64,000 bases of DNA. Source: Nematostella vectensis (lineage: Eukaryota; Cnidaria; Anthozoa; Actiniaria; Edwardsiidae). The notes beneath the pieces were generated by a model. The model did not search any database. It was not told the origin of the DNA and worked only from the letters and a program-made list of their open reading frames with translations. A program made the position numbers and the translations under genes. Shown here one piece after another: positions 54,459 through 64,000 of the stretch (its first letter is position 1; each line of letters begins with the position of its first letter). Location of the stretch: NCBI RefSeq assembly GCF_932526225.1, contig NC_064034.1, positions 3,024,001 through 3,088,000 on the forward strand. The letters run 5' to 3'.

Positions 54459-56160
54459 ATAGTTCATTCTAATTGTAGTAGCACACATTTTTTGAAAGTC
54501 AAGGAACAAATTATTTTATTAGATATATATTAGTTTATTGATTATTTGTGTGGATGACATATTTTTTACTAAACAATTGTGATATGGGTTGTCAGAACAT
54601 CAGACTTCCTTCTTCTAAACCCAACGTTTAATCAAATGTATAAACATGTTTACAAAAATATGACTTCCTTATGATGTCTTAAAGAAACCCAGCAAACTCA
54701 AAATGGACATGAAGGATGGGGGCTCTCTGATGGTAATAAAACCCTGTCATGAGATCATGAATGCGCACACAAACCAAGCTTATAGTACAAGAAAACATAT
54801 GGATGAGATTTATGAAATATTCGTATTCGGACACAAATCGTTTAATAATTTATTTAGTATTATACAGCCATTCGTACAAGTGCTGATTGGGGCATAAATT
54901 CTACAGAGAGTAGAGCTCTATTGAACAATCTCGTTGAGCTTACACAGCAAGAATGATAGCATTGGTTTGAATCTGCATCAATGCTGTAGAGCTTTGAAAA
55001 GATGGAAAAGCGGTGTTGACGCAAAGAGCAAGTTTCTTCAATGGTTTGAATCTGCATCAATACTGTAGAGCTTTGAAAAGATCGAAAAGCGGTGTTGATG
55101 CACAGAGCAAGTTTCTTCATATACACCATATGTTATCTTGTACTGTATGCTCAAAAATTAGTAGCAAACATTTTTTGAGAGTTAAAGAAAATAATTTTTT
55201 AATTAGATATATATTAGTTTATTGATTATTTATGTAGATTGTATTTTTTATGGAAGAATAGTGCTATAGAGGTGGCTTTGCTTTTTTTGGCCTATATGTT
55301 TACACACCAACAAATAATATAACACAAAAGTTTTGTTGGAATTACATGCTGCTCTTGATAACTAAAATTCTATTTACCAATATTTATTGTCCCTACGCAT
55401 CCCTACAAATCGCTGCATGTTATATGCAATGATTGTATAAAAGAAAATAACTCTTTTTTTATTTTTTTATTTTACAGACTCTGGCTATAATGGCAGGGAT
55501 TTATGATTTCACAGAGAAGGGCTCCAACGCGAGACCCTAGCTAAACAGTGAAACAACATTAAAAGATGTTAAGTTTAAAAAACTAACAAATGTTGGAAAA
55601 AAAAAACTTTTTAGCATTGAGTGTTACCTGTGATTGATCAGGCCTTCTAGTAAGATCATGATTAGGAGCTTGTGTCGTTGAATCAAAACAACCTCAAGGA
55701 TTTTTATACTATGTGCAGCTCAGAAATACTAATGATAAGTTGGCAACTCATTTGCAGTAATCAATGCCTGTTTTGAATGCTAGATTTCTTGCAGTCCTTT
55801 TAGCCAACACAAGGATTTTATGATGATTCGTTAGGCATTGTCTTGAATTTAATTTATTTTTTTATGTTATCAGGTTTCTTTGTATTTGATCGCAGCGTAG
55901 CACTCACTTCTATTCAGTGTTTTACTGTGCAATTAAGGGCACAAGTAGGATTTCGGACACATATCACATGCGAGTTATGTATTTTCCCCTATGAAATTTG
56001 ATGTATGAAATATGGGTTCAATTGCTGTTTAGAAGTTTAATTTATTGAAATAGTTATATTTACAGTATTTCTCAATAGCTTGTGAAAATAAAATAAAACA
56101 AATGTTTTCCAATCCGGATTTCTAGGAAAAAAATAGGCCGGCGGCTTTTTATTTTATCTC
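54459..56160. other. SLC30A1 3' flank with duplicated segments
   Basis: A 79-bp tandem duplication (54964 and 55043 starts; tgctgtagagctttgaaaag) lies here. The segment with acattttttgaaagt and ttagatatatattagtttat at about 54485-54550 recurs at about 55165-55230. A splice-acceptor-like site at 55478 leads to a short open frame ending at a TAG near 55540, but nothing supports it as coding. Confidence 0.5.
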
Positions 56161-56178
56161 CAGTATTTTTATTATTGT

Positions 56179-56340
56179 CTTCCAAAGGCATCGATCTACC
56201 CACAGTGGACCTAGGACCTGCATCTTTCTACACTGTCGACTATGACGCGGATGTTTTACTCAATGACGAATGCGAAGCGAATGTCCAAACATGGCGAACA
56301 AAGAGAAATATGGGATTTTGGTCATTTAATCTTTTAATGG
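56179..56340 (+). other. Orphan candidate coding exon of unknown gene
   Basis: A stretch of about 54 codons is bounded by a plausible acceptor (cttccaaag) and a strong donor (ATG then gtaagt at 56341). It reads with non-repetitive, protein-like composition including FYTVDYDADVLLNDECEAN and WRTKRNMGFWSF. No in-frame ATG opens it, and I see no partner exon nearby on the same strand. It may be a relic, a fragment of a broken gene, or an exon whose neighbours I failed to recognise. Confidence 0.35.
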
Positions 56341-56357
56341 TAAGTCAAGGCCTTTGA

Positions 56358-57530
56358 CTGCCAAGTGGTGATATGTCTATAAAAAAAAGCATAATTTATC
56401 AGCATATGTGTGAGATGTTCGCGGTCTACTTGGTCCTGTCGGTTTATGGATTAGAGCATGGTAGCAACCAATCTAGTCTTAGTTAGTGTCATCAGTGTAT
56501 GTAGTCTCTTTTGACAAATTACCTTGAAATATCTGTATGTTTTATGCAGAATTGCTTAATAAAGATAGTGTCTTGATGGTTAATCCGAAGTTTGCGATAA
56601 TGTCTTGAGGATCCAGTGCTTTACTCGGGCGCGAATCCGGTAACGCCCGCAAAAACCGCTGGGGCTCCTAGTACAGGAAAATGGGGCAGAATTTATGCTG
56701 AATTGTTCAAATTAATAGTAGGATTATGAAATTTGGCAGGGTGATAGATCTTTGCACCACGATAAATTCTAGATAGGATGCCACGCCCAAAAACAAGTAC
56801 TTCCAGTTTTATAGGGTGGAATTGATTATCACAAAAATGGAGGAAACATACACTTAATGGTAATTCACGGGCCAAAACTTTTTCAGATAAAGGCTAATAT
56901 ATTTCACATTACCGTTATAAGGGCAAAGCCCTCGCAACGGTTCTTCCAGTGTTATAGAGATGCAATTACTACGATAAAAATAAATATAAAACACACTAAA
57001 TATGCTAGTTAATCTTGTACTCTTGTATTTGGATTAGCATCTATGCCATGAACAGTTTTTGATGGGATGCCACGCCCAAGTTTGGGTACTTACAGTTTTA
57101 CAGGCATGTTTTATTAAGCAAACTAGTTTCGCCTTAATCCAGCAAACCGTCGATTTCACGTGACCCAGTAAATTCAAGATTGTAATTCAGTAAGGCGTAC
57201 CGCGTCTGAAACTGACGTTTTTACAATCCGGTTTTCAAGGACGAAAAGAATTGTTTCATAGTTCCAGTTTTGAGCGCAGCATCATAAAGGACCTCAGTCA
57301 GATGACGATAGCTCTCTAAAAAAAGTTTTATCGTCTTGTTGGTACGGACAATTTGATAGTTGATGGGGGGGGGGGGGGGGAGGAGGCTAATTCCCCCCCC
57401 CAAAAAAGCAAGGCTGGTAGTCACATCCTTGTAAAAAAAAACAAAGAAAACAAGCAACCCAAAAAAATTTCGAACAAAAAAATAATTAGCCACCCACTCC
57501 ACCGTTCTAGCCCACAGGCACACCCTGTCA
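56358..57530. other. Repeat-like intergenic stretch, no gene
   Basis: The phrase gggatgccacgcccaa followed by gtact-ccagttttatag recurs at about 56775 and 57065, with a weaker form near 56925, suggesting degenerate ~150-285 bp repeats. A run of G at 57364-57380 opposes a C-run at 57393. No exon seen. Confidence 0.45.
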
Positions 57531-57539
57531 GCGATACAG

Positions 57540-58775
57540 TGAACCCGAACGATCATCAGCATCAACAGGTGCGACATTTGAAAAAACACAGTGAACCCGA
57601 ACGATCAGCATCAACAGATGTGACATTTGAAAAAACACAGTCAACCCGAACGATCAGCATCAACAGATATGACATTTGAAAAAACACAGTCAACCCGAAC
57701 GATCAGCATCAACAGATGTGACATTTGAAAAAACACAGTCAACCCGAACGATCAGCATCAACAGATATGACATTTGAAAAAACACAGTGAACCCGAACGA
57801 TCAGCATCAACAGATGTGACATTTGAAAAAACACAGTCAACCCGAACGATCAGCATCAACAGATATGACATTTGAAAAACCACAGTGAGCCTGAAAGATC
57901 AGCATCAACAGATGTGACATTTGAAAAAACACAGTGAACCCGAACGATCAGCATCAACAGATATGACATTTGAAAAAACACAGTGGACCCGAAAGATCAG
58001 CATCAACAGATGTGACATTTGAAAAAACACAGTGAACCCGAACGATCAGCATCAACAGATATGACATTTGAAAAAACACAGTGAACCCGAACGATCATCA
58101 GCATCAACAGATGCGACATTTAAAAAAACACAGTGAACCCGAACGATCATCAGCATCAACAGATGCGACATTTGAAAAAACACAGTGAACCCGAACGATC
58201 ATCAGCATCAACAGATGCGACATTTGAAAAAACACAGTGAACCCGAACGATCAGCATCAACAGATGTGACATTTGAAAAAACACAGTGAACCCGAACGAT
58301 CAGCATCAACAGATATGACATTTGAAAAAACACAGTGAACACGAACGATCAGCATCAACAGATGTGACATTTGAAAAAACACAGTGAACCCGAACGATCA
58401 GCATCAACAGATGTGACATTTGAAAAAAACAAATGTGAACCCGAACGATCAACATCAACAGATGTGACATTTGAAAAAACACAGTGAACCCGAACGATCA
58501 TCAGCATCAACAGATGCGACATTTGAAAAAACACAGTGAACCCGAACGATCATCAGCATCAACAGATGCGACATTTGAAAAAACACAGTGAACCCGAACG
58601 ATCAGCATCAACAGATGCGACATTTGAAAAAACACAGTGAACCGAACGATCAGCATCAACAGATATGACATTTGAAAAAAACAAATGTGAACCCGAACTA
58701 TCAGCATCAACAGATGTGACATTTGAAAAAACACAGTGAACCCGAACGATCAGCATCAACAGATATGAAATTTTA
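57540..58775. repeat. 49-bp minisatellite
   Basis: About 25 head-to-tail copies built from gaacccgaacgatcagcatc, aacagatgtgacatttgaaa and aaacacagt. Units alternate atgtgacat, atatgacat and atgcgacat, and some carry an extra atc (52 bp). Identical units without unique spacers rule out a CRISPR array. It lies upstream of the recombinase relic. Confidence 0.95.
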
Positions 58776-58952
58776 AAAAGCATTAACGTACTTTTGACTA
58801 TGTGGACGTGTTAAAAAGTCCCATTGATCAAAGATTTTTGTTTTATTTTTAAATATGTGAAGTTTTCGTAGCCCTAGCACTTTCGCATATAAACGATATA
58901 TCTCGTATGATTTTCGGTAGATTTTTACGTCCAACATGCTTTAAAAAAAAGG

Positions 58953-59091
58953 AACCTCTCAGTCGGTCTCTAGTAACGCGGAATCCCTGCTCAAACGTTA
59001 GAAATACCGCTTATTTTGAATAAATACACATGACAGGGCAATGAGAGTTTACTGTGACCTATATTCTAGGATATACGACAATTATAGGACG
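58953..59091 (+). repeat. Direct repeat left of the recombinase relic
   Basis: The block from aacctctcagtcggtctc through ctcaaacgttagaaataccg and acacatgacagggcaatgag to gacaattataggac recurs at 60321-60465, beyond the recombinase relic, in the same orientation. The relic's first codon begins 15 bases after this block. Confidence 0.85.
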
Positions 59092-59105
59092 AATCGTCTT
59101 ACTCA

Positions 59106-60045
59106 ATGGAGGACCTTTTTCATGTTTTGTATTCTATTTTTTCCTCGAGACGCTCCCGGCTTGAGTGCATACAATTTGTTTATTTACAGTTTCTTAGTCG
59201 GTCATTGACACCCTCTTTCGTTCGTAATTATCTTAGTGGCGTTAAATTATTACATGAAGGCACCAGTTTTATTTTTCCCTCGTTGAAGTCTTTGCCTATA
59301 CAGCTCACTTTAAGGGGTATAGAGAGACAGGCCCTTCACTGTCCTTCTAGGGCTCCTCCTATCACCCCCTCGGTGTTGCTGTCTTTACTGCATCCAAACA
59401 TTGTCGATTTCAATTCCGCGACCGACATTAACTATTCTTGTGTTTTTCTTTTTGCCTTTTTCCTTTTTGCACGTATCTCTAGCTTGTTGCCTTACTCGGT
59501 GCGGTCCTTTGATGTCCGCAAGTATGTTACGGCGGTAAGGATGTTACAATTGCCCCTCATGGTTTATCAGTTGTTTTTCGATGGTCTAAAACCAATCAGG
59601 CCGGGTCTCGGAAATTTAGGTTGCCTCTCCTAGGTAACCCAGGATCGCTTCTTTGCCCGGTCGCAGCGTTCACTCGCATGTGTTCATCAGTAGATGCTTC
59701 TCCTAGATCACCTTTGTTTGTACTGCCCGAGGCAGATCAGTCACTTCGTCCAGTCATCAAATTACAGTTCATCAGAGTCTTACGCGACGGGCCATTCCTT
59801 TTGTAGGGGTGGTGCTAATTTATTGGGCTTTCGCTACTGGCCTCCCCGGGGAGTTGATTCAGGTGTTCGGGGACTGGTCTTCGGAAGCATATAAATGTTA
59901 CTTAGAATTTGATATGTCGGCAAAATTGTGTGTGGCTAAGTGTATGACCAGGGCCCTGGAGATGGGACACGTTCAGTTCACACAGGTTTGTTTGGGTGGT
60001 TTGGTGGGCAGAGATCTATTTCTCATAGTTTGTATTCCTTTTTAA
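59106..60045 (+). pseudogene. Tyrosine recombinase of a DIRS/Crypton-type element, frameshifted
   Basis: The first frame (59106-59633) gives a core-binding domain (TPSFVRNYLSGVKLLHEGTS) and the first catalytic Arg at residue 123 (FLFARISSLLP). Coherent sequence then shifts frame near 59545 (to one with NPGSLLCPVAAFTRM) and again near 59800. Later frames hold GHSFCRGG (His and Arg of the second box) and GDWSSEAYKCYL (Trp and the nucleophilic Tyr region). The residues of a cut-and-rejoin recombinase are thus present but scattered over at least two frames. No reverse transcriptase or gag is visible nearby. It is a dead copy of a mobile element with direct repeats on both sides. Confidence 0.8.
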
Positions 60046-60302
60046 ATTTTCTCGGCTTGAAAATAAATCTCTATTCGGCCAAACAAATATGTGTCTGTGA
60101 TTGATGTATTCATGCAAGTTACTGTTGGGATTTTTTCTAGTGCCATAGAATAGGGGAATTACTGCAAACGGATAAAAACGGTATCTAAACTCATTTTAGG
60201 CCGGTTGTGAAATTTTCGTCGTTGGGTGCCTTTGTTTTTTCTAAAATAACGCGGGCTTGAGTCTGGGTCTAGCTATGGCTGGTTGCAGATGACTGGCTAC
60301 GT

Positions 60303-60548
60303 TAGAGCACAGGAGTTACCAACCTCTCAGTCAGTCAATAACGCGGAATCCCTCAACTGCTCAAACGTTAGAAATACCGCTTATTTTGAATAAATACACA
60401 TGACAGGGCAATGAGAGTTTACTGTGACCTTTATTCTAGGATATAAGACAATTACAGGACAATTACAGGAGGTGATCAATCGTGAAAATATTCGAGATAG
60501 TTACTGGGAATGACTGGAGACTGACTGAGAGGTTGGTAAGCCTGTGGT
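60303..60548. mobile_element. Inverted-repeat element right of the recombinase relic
   Basis: Bases 60307-60334 (cacaggagttaccaacctct...) and about 60521-60548 (...agaggttggtaagcctgtg) are inverted copies. It contains the second copy (60321-60465) of the direct repeat at 58953. A MITE related to the recombinase-bearing element is a fair reading. Confidence 0.65.
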
Positions 60549-60705
60549 TAGAGAACACCATTTGCATTTTAGAGTTATAAGGAAAAGTCTTAAACTTTAA
60601 CTTGGAAGCGTTTTTTTATCGAAACGCGCTTAATCCCTGGCAACCTTGACCCTCGACACGTCGTCTTTAAAATAGAAAAAACCCTGTGCGCAGCTATATC
60701 TCGAG

Positions 60706-60820
60706 ATGGCATCAAACATTGACATCGAACGTAGCATAGAAAACATCGGAGAGAACAGCCGCGAGAGTTTACCAATAATGAAGCCGGATCGTGAGTCTCC
60801 GACGATAAGGATGACATTTG
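60706..60820 (+). other. Candidate alternative first exon of the SLC35A gene
   Basis: ATG at 60706 opens 38 codons (MASNIDIERSIENIGENS...) that end at a donor GT at 60821 in phase 1. The next gene on this strand has an exon 2 acceptor of the same phase (62433-62434). Joining them would replace the 13-codon first exon at 61346 with a longer hydrophilic N-terminus. No transcript evidence is available, so this is a prediction. Confidence 0.35.
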
Positions 60821-61345
60821 GTGAGAGTTTCACGCAATTTCGTGTTAAGATGCGCTAAAAGTATCAGATAAAGACAGCTCTTATATCAATGATCAAAACT
60901 GTATTCTCTACCGTCTCGCATTCTTTCTGCAAAATTACTGTTGCATAGCGTTTAAAATTAGTTTTAACTTTTCAAAACAAATCTGTGTATTTTCTTATGA
61001 AATCCATAAATATTTTCAAAACTGAGGGAAAGAATATATTCTAGAATATTTCTTCTAGAATAGTATCTGCTTTCATGATCTTCTTTTATAAAACAAGGAA
61101 AATTCGCCTGACATTTCCATAGCGCCACGGGGGCAAAACGAAGTGTCACGACGCGGCCTAAAACAGGCACAATAGTTCTCGTTTCACGGAGGTTCTTCAA
61201 GGTAGACACTTGTAGCAGTCTTGCTCGACTTTTCAAGTAACTGCGAGGCACTGCCCCGCGCAAACGTTGGTTGTTTCGAGGTCCTATTTCATTCAGCGGA
61301 GAATTATAGGTCAGCGGTTAGACCCCCTAATCCAAATCCATCAAA

Positions 61346-63720
61346 ATGGCGGAGGTTGCCCCAGACACGGTGCCGGTATGGCGAAGTAAGTTTGTAAACA
61401 ACCCACTAAATCTGCCTTTACTCCACGATAACCATTATTTTAATACTGCACTTTTAATTTAGCATTGCGGGGATTATTTTTTGCTAACTCGTAACAAGAG
61501 TGTAATAGAAAGAAAAGATGCTTTGTTGACATGTATTCGAATTGCACCTACCACGTCAACACGATTCACAAATCGGATCATAATAATTTATACTTTTCGC
61601 GTTGAATTATGTTATCGGGATAATTACGAGCTTTTACTAAAGCAGAAGATATTATAGCAGCAGTTTTAGTATTTTTCGTTTTGTTTTTCCATGGGGAATA
61701 CATAGCGCAAATTTCCTTGGCCACGTTGCGCGCCATCCAGTCAGACAGAGGGAGTCAGAGTATTTGCTAACAATATTTTAAAATGTTGATCAACTATGAA
61801 TACATATTACTTAGTGTCATACTATTGGAAATAGGAAAGCCAGTTGCCAGGGAAATTATTGTTTTTCTCTCAAACCCAATTTTCCTAACTTGCAAAGCAA
61901 GCCTGTTCTTTTTTTCAATTCCCAATTTTGTCGGCGCAAATTGCAATTATTTATTGCCAAATGACAATTCTACTTTTTTATGCTATGTTTTTGGCCCGAG
62001 GTAATGGGGATTCTTCCCATGACAACTTTATAGGGATGCTTGTTGTATTTGCTTCTGGTGTATTTTTTAGGGAAAAAAGTTGGTGCAGGGGTATTTTTAG
62101 GGATATTTAGGGATAGGCATCCCTATCACATTTACCCTGAAGAGCAACCCCTCCCCTTCCCTGGGTGTTTGGATTTCTATATACGATTGAAAATATAGAT
62201 AATCTTGTGATTAGATTATGCATCTCATGCAAACATACAAAGCATGCCACTATTGGCTTCCACACCAAGCCCTGATGTTTGTACAATAAGATCTGTTTAT
62301 TTTCATTAAGCATTTGTGTCACATTCTTTTTCATTGTGTAGCCAGTTATAGGTGTGTACACCTTTTTTTAAAAAAATCATTATGGTTTTTACTTCTCTCA
62401 TCCTTACATTTCCTTTAATATCTTATTTTTTCAGTCAACAAAGCCATAACCATCCCATTAAAATATGTCTGCCTGGGTATCCTAGTCCTTCAAACATCAA
62501 CACTTGTCCTTACGATGAGGTATTCACGGACTGTTAGCGTTGGACCAGTGTACATTTCATCAACTGCTGTTGTCCTTGCAGAAGTATTCAAAGTCTTTGC
62601 ATGTTTATGTGTCATGTTTCATCAAGCAGGCTACAATTGGAGAGTCTTTGCTACAGAGATAGACTCAGAGATTTTCAAGAAACCATTAGAGACTCTAAAG
62701 CTTGCTGTTCCTTCTGGACTTTATACAATTCAAAACAACTTGTTATATGTAGCTCTGTCAAATCTGGATGCAGCAACATATCAGGTAATTTCACTCTAGT
62801 ATTGTTACTTGGAATCATTGAGCTTTATTTTCTCTTCAATTTACAGTTATCTCTTTTGTTAGAGTTTCTTTTTTATCAATAAGTACAGTGACACCTCAAT
62901 TAAGAAGCCAGTTGTCAAGCAGCCAATGGCTTCTTTCATTAAACAGCCAACCCTAATTTAGCATTTTTACTAAAACTTTTTCACCATAATCTAATAATTA
63001 GTATTGCTTTGATTCCAGGTGACATACCAACTTAAGATATTGACAACTGCATTGTTTTCTGTGGCAATGCTAAGCAAGAAACTCAGCAGCATAAAATGGT
63101 TTGCACTGATCCTACTTATGGCAGGAGTGGCTGCAATTCAAGTAAGTTTTATTGTCAGTTAAAATTACGTATCAAATCTAATTAAGTATATAAGCTTCTA
63201 CATACAATCACGCAAAATGTTATACATTTATTGACGGACACACAAAAGCCAAGGCTATTAAATCAAATTAGAATATTGGAAATATTTCCCTAAACTAAGA
63301 TACTAAGACAGTTGACAGGGGAGTAGCAAGGGCTACGACCAGTATGGTGGCTTATCGCTGCCACATGATTTTTTCATTTACATGCATCATAAATATATTT
63401 TCTTAGCCTAAATCGCAATGAAATTCAAACAAAATTGATTTTCCGTTTTAAAGTCCCATTGTTGAGATGGCGAGGAAGGGGGATTTTCAATGCTACACTA
63501 CCCATCCCACTTATCACCTTGAGGTCATGATTTTTTATTCCATTTAAGTGGCCGTCAGGTGAGAACAAATCATCAAGAAAGGATCTGTCAACTTCTGCTA
63601 AGTTTGTCGGGCTTGTTGCTGTTCTGTCAGCATGCTGCTCCAGTGGATTTGCTGGAGTCTACTTTGAGAAGATATTAAAAGGCACCAGTGCCACTATTTG
63701 GCTAAGAAATATTCAATTAG
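61346..63720 (+). CDS. SLC35A3: Golgi nucleotide-sugar transporter, SLC35A3/A2-like (3' part outside window)
   Basis: Members exchange UDP-GlcNAc or UDP-Gal for UMP across the Golgi membrane (family knowledge). Exons seen: 61346-61385, 62435-62784, 63019-63141 and 63549-63720, in consistent phase; the last ends at a donor and the rest lies beyond the window. Blocks diagnostic of the family are [61 protein letters not shown] then [14 protein letters not shown], and [15 protein letters not shown] with WLRNIQL. Several hydrophobic membrane segments are evident. [14 protein letters not shown] favours A3 over A2, but substrate cannot be read from sequence. The first exon encodes 13 hydrophilic residues; an alternative first exon is possible upstream. 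Confidence 0.92.
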
Positions 63721-64000
63721 GTAAGTCTGGCGTATAGCTAGGGGTGTGCAAAGGAAGAACACTCGACCCCCAATACCCCTTGAACACCAAATACACAGTC
63801 TTTTCTTGAAGATTTTGTCAAATCTTAAGATTTGCATTTGATTTAGTGACTGCACGGCAATCCACTTCAACCCTCAGCAAATCCTTTCCAGACACCTGTG
63901 TACTCTTTGTCCACCATGTAATTGAGCATTTACATATGTAGAGTCACCCTGATAGCAAGTTCACAGTGATGAAGACACAAATAAGAAGAAATAAGGGTGT

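Noticed and set aside
55478-55540. Possible extra terminal exon after SLC30A1
   Set aside because: An acceptor-like tttacag precedes a 20-codon frame, but SLC30A1 already ends correctly and nothing links the two.
57540-58775. CRISPR-like appearance of the 49-bp array
   Set aside because: Successive units are the same sequence with no unique spacers, and the genome is eukaryotic.

Overview
This 64-kb window is from an animal nuclear genome, most likely an anthozoan cnidarian (a sea anemone such as Nematostella). The reasons are intron-rich genes with GT-AG introns whose proteins align closely with vertebrate orthologues, many small non-autonomous transposons and minisatellites, and a collagen-Ig-fibrinogen-like protein of the type called cnidarian ficolin-like. 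The species is an inference. There are no operons, CRISPR arrays or recognisable RNA genes.

Layout. 1-629: an inverted-repeat element. 1859-31094 (+): a complete 17-exon SR-protein kinase gene (586 aa). It is stretched to 29 kb by three introns made of tandem repeats: a roughly 75-bp array in intron 8, a 23-bp satellite filling intron 10 (itself interrupted by a 7.1-kb fold-back element), and about 195 copies of a 38-40 bp unit in intron 16. 31.1-36.4 kb: intergenic, with mobile-element debris. 36397-39270 (+): a type II membrane protein with collagen, three Ig domains and a CNTNAP-type fibrinogen-like domain. 39.5-42.4 kb and 43.2-44.0 kb: two further minisatellites. 44651-50998 (-): POGLUT1, protein O-glucosyltransferase, 11 exons. 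52591-54458 (+): SLC30A1-type zinc exporter. 55.5-61.3 kb: a repeat-rich gap with a 49-bp minisatellite and a broken tyrosine-recombinase gene. 61346 to the window end (+): SLC35A3-like nucleotide-sugar transporter, cut off by the window.

The genes are ordinary eukaryotic neighbours with no common pathway, though POGLUT1 and SLC35A3 both serve the secretory pathway. POGLUT1 and SLC30A1 are divergently arranged.

The most striking observation is that several tandem arrays look seeded at splice junctions. In the kinase gene, the intron 8 repeat copies the exon 8/5' splice-site junction, and the intron 16 repeat copies the 3' splice site plus the first bases of the last exon. This gives about 195 decoy acceptors, the last of which is in frame with the true one. 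Smaller examples sit at a donor in the collagen-Ig gene and a donor in POGLUT1. That the gene encodes a regulator of splicing invites the untested idea that the arrays form a feedback sensor.
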